From: an uncultured Lachnospiraceae bacterium | GTDB lineage: Bacteria > Bacillota > Clostridia > Lachnospirales > Lachnospiraceae | Length of the DNA stretch: 28,158 nucleotides | Reading direction: 5' to 3' | Assembly (NCBI GenBank): GCA_910579395.1 | Contig: CAJTUC010000043.1 | Span: forward strand, 1 to 28,158 | Shown: piece after piece, positions 15,028 through 23,743 of the stretch | How the letters are laid out: each line of letters starts with the position of its first letter | Numbering within the stretch: the first letter of the stretch is position 1 | Translations under genes and position numbers: made by a program | Notes under the pieces: model-generated | Database searches by the model: none | What the model was told of the DNA's origin: nothing | What the model saw: only the letters and a program-made list of their open reading frames with translations

Positions 15028-16424
15028 TGAAAGATTATAGACGGCTGATTACAGAACCATTTGAGTTTTTAAGTATTGAATCATTTCAAATGAAACAGAA
15101 GTTGAATGAGCACGTTTCATTATCTTTTAGTGGATTGATAGCAGATAGTAATTTGGAACAATATCTGGAACTGTTGCAGAATGATGTCTGGTTCAAAATT
15201 GAGGTAGAAGAAAGAAATCAGGAGAGACAAATTCTATTTCATGGAATAATAACTTCTTATACAATTAGCTTTACTGGTCATGACACAGTATTGACAGTTT
15301 ATGGTATGAGTGGAACTTATTTGTTAGATTTAAAGCAACACTTGCGTACATTTCAAGATGGTACAAAGAAATATTCTGACATCTTAAATCTTTTATGCAA
15401 AGAAAATGGAAATACTTCATTTATTATGGGAAGGCAGGGAGATGGAGAAATTGGTAATTTATTAATCCAATATTGCGAAACGGATTGGCAATTTATGAAG
15501 AGATTAGCCAGTCATATAGGTGCTTATCTTATACCGGTATGTCATTTGCGGGGAAGTTATTTTTATTATGGTATGCCAGATTTGGAAGCGCACAGTCTGA
15601 ACAATCAAAGGAATTATACAGTTATTAATCATTTAGATGATTATATGCAAAAAACGGGGGAAAAAAATAGCATAAGCAAAGCCGATACAGTGTCATATAT
15701 AATTGAAGACAGAGAAATATACAAAATAGGGCAGCATATACAGTTTCTAAACAAAGATTTATGTATTTATAAAATTGATACAGTATATAGAGGCGGGGAG
15801 TGTGTACATACTTACCATTTAAGGACATGGAACGGGCTTGTTGTTATGCGGAGTTATCATGAAAATATTGCGGGTGTTTCTTTAAAAGCAGAAGTGAGGG
15901 CTGTGAAGCAGGATGTAGTGCAGGTTAAAGTTTTTGAAGATGAAAATAAATATTCAGAGAATGTCAGGTGGTTACCCTTTTCTACGGTATATTCATCATT
16001 AGATGGGACAGGATGGTATTGTATGCCAGAAATTGGTGATGAAGTATGGCTTCATATTCCATCAATAGAGGAAAATGACTCTTACATTATAAGCGCTGTA
16101 CATAAGGAACAGGAACATTCCAGACAAAATCCAGACCATAAATCAATAAAGAATAAATATGGTAAAGAAATTTTAATTACACCTGAATCATTGATTTTAA
16201 CAAATAATGCAGGTCTTAGAATTGAACTGTTGGATCAGGAAGGAATAATCATTGAAAGTGCCAAGTCAGTACAGATTAATGCTGATGGGGATATTACCAT
16301 ATCCAGCCAAAGTTCTTCTGTGACAATAGCTGCGTTAGAGCAAGTGATAATACAACAGAACGGTACAAGTCTGATTATGGATAAAGATATTTCCTTTACT
16401 GGGGGAAATTTCCGAATGCAATAA
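15027..16424 (+). CDS. vgrG: VgrG-like spike protein 1
   Basis: 465 residues. The N-terminal ~270 residues follow the gp27/gpD plan, including LIQYCETDWQFMKRLASHIG, matching the QYxExDxxFxxRL segment typical of VgrG and phage gpD. A gp5-type OB domain follows (~280-370: SLKAEVRAVKQDVVQVKVFE, WYCMPEIGDEVWLHIP). The C-terminus (~385-465) is a run of short strands (ILITPESLILTNNAG, QINADGDITISSQ) consistent with a triple beta-helix needle. It ends without an extra effector domain, so its cargo probably binds at the tip as a PAAR-like protein. Confidence 0.82.
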   Translation: MKDYRRLITEPFEFLSIESFQMKQKLNEHVSLSFSGLIADSNLEQYLELLQNDVWFKIEVEERNQERQILFHGIITSYTISFTGHDTVLTVYGMSGTYLLDLKQHLRTFQDGTKKYSDILNLLCKENGNTSFIMGRQGDGEIGNLLIQYCETDWQFMKRLASHIGAYLIPVCHLRGSYFYYGMPDLEAHSLNNQRNYTVINHLDDYMQKTGEKNSISKADTVSYIIEDREIYKIGQHIQFLNKDLCIYKIDTVYRGGECVHTYHLRTWNGLVVMRSYHENIAGVSLKAEVRAVKQDVVQVKVFEDENKYSENVRWLPFSTVYSSLDGTGWYCMPEIGDEVWLHIPSIEENDSYIISAVHKEQEHSRQNPDHKSIKNKYGKEILITPESLILTNNAGLRIELLDQEGIIIESAKSVQINADGDITISSQSSSVTIAALEQVIIQQNGTSLIMDKDISFTGGNFRMQ

Positions 16425-16439
16425 GAAAGAGGAAAATTT

Positions 16440-17045
16440 ATGGTAAGAGTAGAAGAAATTATAAATAAATATGGAAATCTGTCAGCAGAAATCTTTCAAA
16501 AAAGCAAGGAATTGTTATTAAAAGAATATCAAGGAAATAGAGAAGAAATCTTAGAGAATCTTAAAGATGTTTTTCGGTATCTTTGCATGAAAGCATATGA
16601 AATGCAGGAATATGGACAGAAAGAGGTTGTTAGTATTATTAGTTTTTTTTATCTTAATAGCAGTCTGTTAACAGGCAGTCATAAATATTTAATTAGTTTA
16701 TATGATAAAACTTTCTATTTAGATCAAAGTGAAGTGAGTATTACATATTGTCCTGAGTTTATAATTCCTTATTTTCTATCAGACATTCAGTTATTAGAAA
16801 ATGATATACGAAAACACTATATACGCATTAAGAGTTATGAAATGGAGCGAATTAAGTTTCTTCATATTCAGCATTATTATGAATTAATGAAAGAGATATT
16901 TTGTAGTGTATTAGATGAAATTAAAAATCTCCCAGAATACAATATTATGAAAAAAAGTACAAATCCATTATTTCTGTATGGAGGATATAGAGACTATGCA
17001 ATAAATTTGGAGGAGTTTTATGCAGCACTTTCTAATAGAAGTTGA
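16440..17045 (+). CDS. hypothetical helical protein of the injection cluster
   Basis: 201 residues, AT-rich, largely helical and charged, no signal peptide or membrane segment. AGAGGA stands before ATG 16440. The last 26 bases overlap the start of the next gene, so the two are translationally coupled. I recognise no family. Position between vgrG and a zinc-ribbon/FHA gene suggests an accessory assembly or regulatory protein. Confidence 0.55.
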   Translation: MVRVEEIINKYGNLSAEIFQKSKELLLKEYQGNREEILENLKDVFRYLCMKAYEMQEYGQKEVVSIISFFYLNSSLLTGSHKYLISLYDKTFYLDQSEVSITYCPEFIIPYFLSDIQLLENDIRKHYIRIKSYEMERIKFLHIQHYYELMKEIFCSVLDEIKNLPEYNIMKKSTNPLFLYGGYRDYAINLEEFYAALSNRS

Positions 17046-17541
17046 AACGAAAGATCCGTTACCAGAGATTATTAACTGGTATGATAAAATAAAGCCTCAG
17101 TATGTAAATGAAATGAATGCCCACAAGATAAAAGAATGGTTGTTGCTGGATGTAAATATGAACCAGGATACCATATTTCCGGATATTTTTTGTGATCCTT
17201 TTTTCCTATTATCTAAGGACATTGCAAAATTGGTCAATAAATATGAACCTGGAATAAGAATGGTAGGAGTCAATATTTTTTCTAAAAAATATAGAATTTT
17301 TTTACCATATTTTTTACCTATATTGCCTATCATCAACTGTCTTTCTAATCAAAGTGAATTTATTCATGAGGATATTGATATTAGCAGGGGGGTTATAATT
17401 GAAAGGGAAACGACTGGCAGAGGTATATTTCAATTGGCAGGGATTGAAACACAAAGAGTTGTTATACGTTTAGATTTGCTTGAAAGTATTTTGCGAAGAG
17501 AACCAATATCTATCCGAGTCCAAGAGATAGAAGTGGTATAG
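17020..17541 (+). CDS. hypothetical protein, intact member of a family duplicated in this cluster
   Basis: 173 residues with a strong TTGGAGGAG site inside the preceding gene. The N-terminus (HFLIEVETK ... NAHKIKEWLLLDV) and the last segment (LLESILRREPISIRVQEIEV) match a decayed copy at 25255-25552. The middle is hydrophobic but not clearly a membrane helix (YRIFLPYFLPILPIINCL). The outline is faintly like Imm11-type proteins. Presence of one copy near each effector suggests a conserved accessory part or a chaperone rather than specific immunity; no function is claimed. Confidence 0.6.
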   Translation: MQHFLIEVETKDPLPEIINWYDKIKPQYVNEMNAHKIKEWLLLDVNMNQDTIFPDIFCDPFFLLSKDIAKLVNKYEPGIRMVGVNIFSKKYRIFLPYFLPILPIINCLSNQSEFIHEDIDISRGVIIERETTGRGIFQLAGIETQRVVIRLDLLESILRREPISIRVQEIEVV

Positions 17542-17562
17542 CTGAAAAAGGAGATATATTAT

Positions 17563-18060
17563 ATGGGTCATTTAGTCAGATGTCAGAATAATCATCTTTT
17601 TTCCACCCGGCGGTATGGAGATGAATGTCCTTTTTGCAACATAAAAATTACAAGTCAAGAACAGGATGATATAGAAAAAAGAACAAATGAAGATGGAAGT
17701 ATAAGGATGCTTGATTTAGATGAAAAGGTTTGTGGATGGCTTGTATGTATAGAAGGGATTCAGTCTGGAAGGTCATATGAGATATTAAATGGAAGAAATC
17801 TTATTGGACGAGGATTTGATATGGATATCCAGATTTTGGGAGATGAACAAATAGATATCAGAGGTCATGCAATTATTTTTTATGACAAAAAAACAAAGAG
17901 AAGTAAGTTATTTTCAGGTTTAGGGAATAGCTTGGTTTATCATATGGGGGAGGTAGTTTATGAGCCGAAAGATTTATCTGCCTATGATGAGATAGAAATG
18001 GGAAATAGTAAGTTTTTATTTATCCCATTTATAGGAAAGAAATTCAGTTGGAAGGAGTAA
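17563..18060 (+). CDS. zinc-ribbon plus FHA domain protein
   Basis: 165 residues. The N-terminal 30 contain C7, H11, C22 and C25 (CxxxH ... CPFC), a likely zinc ribbon. Residues ~55-160 follow an FHA fold: GRSYEILNGRNLIGRG, then IDIRGHAIIFYD in the place of the SxxH phosphothreonine-binding strand. The Ser is replaced, so phospho-binding may be altered. FHA proteins regulate several T6SSs through Thr phosphorylation. No kinase or phosphatase gene is visible in this window. The gene ends five bases before vgrG 2. Confidence 0.72.
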   Translation: MGHLVRCQNNHLFSTRRYGDECPFCNIKITSQEQDDIEKRTNEDGSIRMLDLDEKVCGWLVCIEGIQSGRSYEILNGRNLIGRGFDMDIQILGDEQIDIRGHAIIFYDKKTKRSKLFSGLGNSLVYHMGEVVYEPKDLSAYDEIEMGNSKFLFIPFIGKKFSWKE

Positions 18061-18065
18061 GTGAA

Positions 18066-19652
18066 ATGACAAAGAATGCTACCTATATTGATTATGGAAG
18101 AATTCGGGTTATATGCAATATACCAATAAATAATTTGATAAATTTTGATTTTTCAATACAACCCAATATCCACGCAGAAGCAAAGTTGAAGGTATTATTG
18201 GATACAGAAGAAGAAGCACATATTATCGTAGAGCGTATGCAAGGAGAAGAGATAAAAGTTGTGGAAATATCTAAAGATGGTAATGAAAAAATTCCCCCTC
18301 TTTTTGCTGGTATTATAATTTACTGTGAAATTAGACATCAGGGGCAAAGTAGAGAAGCTGATTTGTATGCAGTTTCTGGAACCATTTATTTGGATATGAT
18401 AAAAAAATCTCGCTCCTATCAGAATGTTGAAATGTCATATAAGGAAATGATAGATAATGTTTTAAAAGACACGCCGGATTCTGTTCTTATGTATTTTGCA
18501 GAGAAGAAAATGTTGGAAAAACCGGTAATTCAATATCAAGAGACAGATTTTTCTTTTGCCATCAGAATGGCCAGTCATCAAAATACCTGCATTTATCCAG
18601 ATATTATAGATTTCAGGCCAAGATTAATTTATGGTCTACCTAAAGGAAAGGATAAAGGAGAAATCTCGGTCATTAGTTACAGGATGGGAATGGACTCCTG
18701 TTATAGCAAAGGAACAGATAAAAAAGAAGTTTTATTATTCTATGAAATTACTTGTAAAGACAATTATTATATTGGAGAAACAGTATGGCTGCATAAAAAA
18801 AGACTTAGAGTTTGCTCTAAAAAGGGGATTTTGCAAAAAGGATTAATTTATTTCAGCTATATTCTGGCAACGGATTCTTGGACATGGCGCGAGAGAATGT
18901 ATAATCCGCTTTTCCCAGGAATTTCCTTAAAGGCGACAGTGCTTCAATGTCATCAGGAATATGTGAGGCTTCATCTTGATATAGATTCAATTCAGGATGT
19001 GAAAAAAGCATATCCCTTTTTATGGAAACCCGAGACTGGAAATTTGCTGTATTGTATGCCGGAAGTTGGGACAAAGGTATATTTGAATATTGTAGATCGT
19101 GAGGAAGGAAATGCATATGCAGTTGGCTGTATTCGTTTAAATGGTGCAGTATGTTTGGAAACACAGAATCCCAATAATCGTTTGCTGGCGAATGAGTCCG
19201 GTAAAAATGTAAAACTGTATCCGGAGTTTCTGGAGTTTCAAGGAAGAGAGAACAATGATTTAGACTCAACGTTGAGTCTTAGAGATAGTAATGGAGTGTC
19301 ATTTCAGACGAATCAGTCATTTACCGTAAAGGCAGAAAACGGAGTGCAGTTCAAAGGAAAAAAAGTGAAACTGGCATCCCCAATGGAATTTACGGTTATA
19401 AAAAAAGATTTATTGTCTCCAACAGTAATGAATCTTAACCATACGATTGATATTTTGGGAGGGAAAGGAAAAATAACCAGTGGTGTTGGGAAAGAATTAA
19501 TGCCTTTGATTCAAGGTAAGCGGGTAGAAAAATACGATATATCAGATATAGCGGAGAATATTTTGTCTGCCATACCCCGAGAAGCGGAAGAAGATGAATT
19601 GTCTGTCATATTGGCAGCCAGTTTCGTGAGTACGCTGTATTCAAGAAAGTGA
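18066..19652 (+). CDS. vgrG: VgrG-like spike protein 2
   Basis: 528 residues from ATG 18066 (AAGGAG eight bases upstream; an in-frame TTG at 18048 overlaps the FHA gene). It has the same plan as the first spike: a gpD-like part with QYQETDFSFAIRMASHQ, an OB part (SLKATVLQCHQEYVRLHLDI, LLYCMPEVGTKVYLNIV) and a C-terminal strand-rich needle. Beyond the needle it has ~80 extra residues (ILGGKGKITSGVGKELMPL, then an acidic helix ending VSTLYSRK) that spike 1 lacks. This tail may dock the effector encoded six bases downstream. Confidence 0.8.
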   Translation: MTKNATYIDYGRIRVICNIPINNLINFDFSIQPNIHAEAKLKVLLDTEEEAHIIVERMQGEEIKVVEISKDGNEKIPPLFAGIIIYCEIRHQGQSREADLYAVSGTIYLDMIKKSRSYQNVEMSYKEMIDNVLKDTPDSVLMYFAEKKMLEKPVIQYQETDFSFAIRMASHQNTCIYPDIIDFRPRLIYGLPKGKDKGEISVISYRMGMDSCYSKGTDKKEVLLFYEITCKDNYYIGETVWLHKKRLRVCSKKGILQKGLIYFSYILATDSWTWRERMYNPLFPGISLKATVLQCHQEYVRLHLDIDSIQDVKKAYPFLWKPETGNLLYCMPEVGTKVYLNIVDREEGNAYAVGCIRLNGAVCLETQNPNNRLLANESGKNVKLYPEFLEFQGRENNDLDSTLSLRDSNGVSFQTNQSFTVKAENGVQFKGKKVKLASPMEFTVIKKDLLSPTVMNLNHTIDILGGKGKITSGVGKELMPLIQGKRVEKYDISDIAENILSAIPREAEEDELSVILAASFVSTLYSRK

Positions 19653-19658
19653 GGAAAA

Positions 19659-21110
19659 ATGAGTGTAAAGACTGGAGCAGTAGGGAGTAATCCCAAAATA
19701 GATAAACTGATAAATGTAAGTGCCAATAGTTTAAGAGGTTTTGCAGCTACATCTATGGTAAGTGACCTATTGGCAGGTTATGTTGATATTTCTGCTACAA
19801 ATATGGCAGAGACAAATAATCTAAATCATGATGAAGCATATGCGGTGGCTGAGGACAGTAGAAAAGAGGTCCGTGAAAACAGAGATAAAATGATAATATC
19901 ACCCAAACTGCCAGATGAGGGAATCTATGTAAAAGATTTTGATGACGGAAATATCGTACAGCAATACAAAAAGGCAGCAGATGAACGACAACTCCAAATG
20001 CAAGCTGCGGCTACACTTGCTTTTGCGGAAGATTATGCTCTTAGGCGGAACGGGATACAAGAAGGAGAAAGAGAAAATTTTTTTTCTGGTTATTTGAGCA
20101 TGGAGAGTGAGTATTTAGTAGCGAGAGCATTGCTTACCTGTTCACAAGCAACGAATGAAACGATACATATACCTGACCCAGATGCAGTGGTGGAAACGCT
20201 ATATGTTTATGAAGGAAGCGAAGGAAAAACAGAGAATCCGCTTTTGAATGTTGCGAATTTGGCTAACGACGGAAGTGCACGGTATGCGACGGTAAGCGAT
20301 ACGAAAAGAGGAATAAATATTATACCTTTCCGAAATTGCCGTTTAACAAATATTGGAAAAGACGGGGATATTGTATTGCAAAATTCGAAAAAGTGTCAAA
20401 AATATGGAACCTGCTATGCTTTGATGGACTTATGCGACGAGTGGGTAAATGTGCAACCGGGAGCAGAATATGGAACGGCAGACGATGCGAAGAAGAATTG
20501 TATTAATATGTTGTCACATTTAGGTTGTTACCAGGGAGGAATGATTTTTCCTTTGGATACCGGGCAAGGGGAATTAGAAGACGAAATAGAATCAGAAAGC
20601 GTCAGTAAAGAAGATATTATTAGTGAGAATAGATATTTAACAGAGGAAGAGATGCAGACAAATGCAAGATATATCTACGATTATTTGTCTGATGCTGGAT
20701 GGTCACACAATGCCATATGTGGAGTGTTTGGAAATATGCAGTATGAAAGTAATTTTAGTCCGGGTACATGGCTGCGGCATAAAGAAAATAGTGCTGCGTT
20801 TGGCATATCTCAATGGAATCCTGCAGATAAATATTTTGAGTGGGCGGAGAAAGCAGGACTGGATCCATATGATATTGATGTTCAGTTAAGCAGAATTTTA
20901 TTAGAAGTTGAGCATGATCAAATTAAGCATTGGCAGGGGTGGCGGCATGAAGCAAATATGTCTTTTGAGGATTATACGCATTCAAATGAGCCAGTTGAAT
21001 ACCTTGCTGAGATTTATTTGAGATGTTATGAGCGCCCAGGAGATCCTGATTCAGAGGTTTTAAATCGTGCAAAGGCTGCAAGATACTGGTCGGATTATTT
21101 TTTAAAGTAA
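19659..21110 (+). CDS. PAAR-like (DUF4280-type) effector with phage-tail lysozyme domain
   Basis: 483 residues, no export signal. Residues 1-140 are helical. Residues ~160-305 resemble DUF4280 PAAR-like tip proteins: GINIIPFRNC, KYGTCYALMDL, then INMLSHLGC and GGMIFPLDTGQ. An acidic linker (307-325) leads to residues ~326-483. These resemble the phage tail lysozyme family: YIYDYLSDAGWS, GVFGNMQYESNFSPGTW with the probable catalytic Glu363, and AAFGISQWN. The domain should cut peptidoglycan glycan strands. The gene lies six bases after vgrG 2, so the protein probably sits on that spike. The following gene is its likely immunity partner. Confidence 0.82.
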   Translation: MSVKTGAVGSNPKIDKLINVSANSLRGFAATSMVSDLLAGYVDISATNMAETNNLNHDEAYAVAEDSRKEVRENRDKMIISPKLPDEGIYVKDFDDGNIVQQYKKAADERQLQMQAAATLAFAEDYALRRNGIQEGERENFFSGYLSMESEYLVARALLTCSQATNETIHIPDPDAVVETLYVYEGSEGKTENPLLNVANLANDGSARYATVSDTKRGINIIPFRNCRLTNIGKDGDIVLQNSKKCQKYGTCYALMDLCDEWVNVQPGAEYGTADDAKKNCINMLSHLGCYQGGMIFPLDTGQGELEDEIESESVSKEDIISENRYLTEEEMQTNARYIYDYLSDAGWSHNAICGVFGNMQYESNFSPGTWLRHKENSAAFGISQWNPADKYFEWAEKAGLDPYDIDVQLSRILLEVEHDQIKHWQGWRHEANMSFEDYTHSNEPVEYLAEIYLRCYERPGDPDSEVLNRAKAARYWSDYFLK

Positions 21111-21165
21111 TTATGTATGAAATGTAAACAGAAAACAGGATATATTCGAAAGGAAGTGAAATGAG

Positions 21166-21969
21166 GTGTGTCCATATAAATATTTTTGTGTACTCATGGC
21201 TATTATGGTTATTGTCACTGGATGTACAAATTTTGGGGCAGATATGAAGGCGGAGAAAATGAAAATTTGTAAAGAAACTTTTCTGACAGACAATAAGGTA
21301 TCAGAAAAGGCTTTCCTGACAGTTGGCCAGATATTGGAAGAGACTTATATCATAGAAGTGGTAATGTACCATTATGGAAACATTTATGTAGAGTATCCGA
21401 AAATACATTGCTTAAAAGATAAGGAGAGAGAAAAAAAGATAAACAGCCTAATTGAGAATCATATCTTCTTGGAGATAGTTAAAGAGGATGACCAAGGCCG
21501 CTTGAATGAACTTAATATGGAATTAGAGTGTCGGATAACTTTGCAGTCACGGGAATTGCTTAGTTTTTGTTATGTAGGAACGGTAAGGATTGACGATTAT
21601 TCTAAACCATTTGACGAATTTTATTCCATGACAGTTGATATAAAGAATGTAAAAGAATTAAAGTTATCGGATTTTGTAGAGATAGATGAAAATTTAGTCG
21701 AGAGAATAAAAAAATCGACGGATATTAGCAATCAAGGATTAGAAGAAAATGAGGATAATGAAGTTTTGAGAGAATCTTTACTGTATCAAGTAAAAAACAT
21801 AGATACGGATTTTTTTATTAAGACACGGAAGGAAGGACTATACGGATTTGTATTAGAGCCGGAAGCCCTTGTGGTTGAGGAAAGGGTCTATTATGCCGCT
21901 GGTAGGTATGTGTTAATCAGACTGCCAGGGCGGATTATCGATAATCATTTCATTTTTGATAAGTCTTAG
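21166..21969 (+). CDS. RsiV-like (DUF3298/DUF4163-type) surface lipoprotein, probable lysozyme immunity protein
   Basis: 267 residues from GTG 21166. The N-terminus is a lipoprotein signal with lipobox VTGC (lipidated Cys20), so the protein is anchored outside the membrane. The body follows the DUF4163/DUF3298 pattern: a hydrophobic strand, YPKIHCLKDKEREKKINSLI, then LLSFCYVGTVR, FYSMTVDIKNVKELKLSDF. RsiV of B. subtilis carries this domain and binds lysozyme. Encoded directly after a lysozyme effector, it is well placed to block that enzyme at the cell surface. Unlike RsiV it has no cytoplasmic anti-sigma part, so it is inhibitor-like rather than a sensor. Binding is inferred. Confidence 0.7.
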   Translation: MCPYKYFCVLMAIMVIVTGCTNFGADMKAEKMKICKETFLTDNKVSEKAFLTVGQILEETYIIEVVMYHYGNIYVEYPKIHCLKDKEREKKINSLIENHIFLEIVKEDDQGRLNELNMELECRITLQSRELLSFCYVGTVRIDDYSKPFDEFYSMTVDIKNVKELKLSDFVEIDENLVERIKKSTDISNQGLEENEDNEVLRESLLYQVKNIDTDFFIKTRKEGLYGFVLEPEALVVEERVYYAAGRYVLIRLPGRIIDNHFIFDKS

Positions 21970-22239
21970 ATGGACGAACACAGGTGGTGTGGCATTCTGT
22001 CTATATAAGGTTATGTTGAAAATTAGGATGTAATATGGGTGGATCCATATACATATAACCAAAAGAAAAATTAATAGGTAATTGTTAAATGATTTTATTC
22101 TTTGATGTGGATAAATTTCTGTTATATAAGGAGAGAAAACAGGTCATTCTTCAGAATTATTTCTGAATTGACAGACAATATCAGGTTTCAGGCATATTTT
22201 AATAAGCCTAAACAAGAAGTATGAAAACTAAATATTTTT
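21970..22239. other. AT-rich gap without a gene
   Basis: No convincing ORF. The only structure seen is a perfect small hairpin, TTCAGAA/TTCTGAA with a four-base loop (22150-22167), not followed by a T run. The gap ends at the transposase remnant and probably includes the insertion junction. Confidence 0.5.
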
Positions 22240-23540
22240 TCAGGCAATTAGAGGCTTTAGACTTCTGATGTATTGTGGACAACTCATGCGGTGGGCAACG
22301 ATCACGGTGAGCTGGCTGGCAATCCCTGCGAGGAACACATCCGCTTTTGTGGTGGCATGGTCACGGCTCCTGCGTCCGGCGGTACACATATTTATTTTGA
22401 AGTGGTTGATGGAACGTTCTACGATGGTCCTGACCTTATAGAGAGACCGCCACTCGTCAGAATCACGCTGGAAACCGGGGAACATACGGAATTCTATGTT
22501 GTCGTAAGTATAAGTGGTGCGTCCTCTTTTGGCAGTGCTGCATGGTTCTTTACAATCACACACCCATTGGCCTTTTGCCATGTGTACTTTTGGGCATATT
22601 CATTTGTCCCGGTCAGAGCGTCCTTTTTCGTGGCAGTGCCCGGCGTATTTCATGGCAAGGCTGCTGTCCTTTAACCGTAAACGTTATAGCCGACTTTTTC
22701 AAGAGAACTCTCATTTCTTGGATTATAAGGGATCAGGGCTTTGGAAAAGTGAAATTCATCTTTAAGAAAGCGGTAAGCTTCAATTGTATCAAAAGAGGAA
22801 TCGCCCAAAAAGGTATCGGGATGAAAATGAGGGTGCATTGCAAAGTAATCTGAGAGTACCGGTTTTAAGGAAGAAGAATCACCAATGGACTTATCTTCGT
22901 CAGGGGAATCAGATTTCTTTTCCACAGGCATTTCCGGGTGGGCAGATTTAAAGTCATCATCGAGAAAGGCAATGTGTCGGACGATGCCAAGACCGTTGGT
23001 GAGAATGGCAAACTTGTCGGCATAGCAGAAATGACCGTTGATGTACTGCTGTTTGGCATCGGGACAGGAAGCGGCCTGTGAGGGAATTAAGAGTTTAAGG
23101 ATTATTTTCGGAGACATAAAGCTCGATACCGGAGGTATCGAAAGTAAGGATTTTAGCAAGGGAGCTGTCGATAGCCTGGCAGATGGGTTCAGTGAAGTCA
23201 ACCATGCGCTGGAACATCAATTGGATATAAGGAAGAAAGTTCTGTTTAAACCGTGTGAAGAGCGGAGCGTCTGGCACCTTGGAGAAACCGCAGAAATCCC
23301 TTAATTCCCTGCACGGGGAAAGAAAAAGGATGAGCAGGGAATCGGCAGGGATGGAAAATATCTTCTGAAGGATAAGCACCGAGAGGAAACCAGTAAGAGG
23401 GTAGATACGTTTGCGGCCAGAGGACTGATAGAAAGCGTTATAAAAGACAGAAGGGATAAAATCAGAGATATTGAAATGATCCTCAAGGAGCTGGAAAAAG
23501 GAAGGGGTATCATCGATGAAGATATCCTGACAGCTGGAAA
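22240..23540 (-). pseudogene. decayed DDE transposase (IS4/IS1182-like)
   Basis: Pieces of one transposase can be read on the minus strand in shifting frames. From the N-terminal side they run IFIDDTPSF, a frameshift near 23505, ISDFIPSVFYNAFYQSSGRK to FDTSGIELYVSENNP (stop 23095), a deletion or shift, QAASCPDAKQQYINGHFCYA to NVYG (stop 22671), another shift, an in-frame TGA at 22600-22602, and MAKGQWVCDCKEP to the end. The three acidic residues are probably D in FDTSGIE, D in FLGDSSFDT and E in VERSINHFK. With at least four lesions it cannot be active. It separates the first effector module from the tube genes. Exact IS family is uncertain. Confidence 0.8.
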
Positions 23541-23581
23541 AGGATTAATTTAAAGAGATTTGGTGGTAGTTAGTAGTAGTC

Positions 23582-23657
23582 ATAAATTTTCTCTTCCGTT
23601 TGTGTTGAGATGATAGTTTGATACCTCCATTTTGCCATGAACGGAGAGAAAATTTAT
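23582..23657. repeat. long inverted repeat before the tube genes
   Basis: ATAAATTTTCTCTTCCGTT (23582-23600) pairs with AACGGAGAGAAAATTTAT (23640-23657), 18 pairs with one bulged T and a 39-base loop. It overlaps the candidate promoter at 23632-23660. It could be the terminal repeat of the decayed insertion sequence or a control element of the tube operon. Confidence 0.6.
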
Positions 23658-23660
23658 ATA
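23632..23660 (+). promoter_or_regulatory. candidate promoter of the tube operon
   Basis: TTGCCA (23632-23637), 17 bases and TATATA (23655-23660). This gives the tube genes their own start despite the transposase remnant upstream. Confidence 0.5.
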
Positions 23661-23672
23661 AAATGAGTAAGA

Positions 23673-23714
23673 AAACCCAGTAAAATCAATGGGTTTGGCA
23701 ATTTAACAATTGCC
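23673..23714 (+). promoter_or_regulatory. two tandem hairpins in the leader of the tube operon
   Basis: AAACCCA/TGGGTTT (23673-23679 with 23690-23696) is followed at once by GGCAATT/AATTGCC (23697-23703 with 23708-23714). Both stems are perfect 7-bp. They lie between the candidate promoter and the AAAGGAGGA ribosome site. Such leaders can protect abundant mRNAs or control translation; no riboswitch class is recognised. Confidence 0.5.
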
Positions 23715-23743
23715 TAGAAAAATTAAGAAAAGGAGGAAGAAAA

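Noticed and set aside
22273..22853. plus-strand open frames over the transposase region
   Set aside because: They are the reverse of clear transposase protein sequence on the minus strand.
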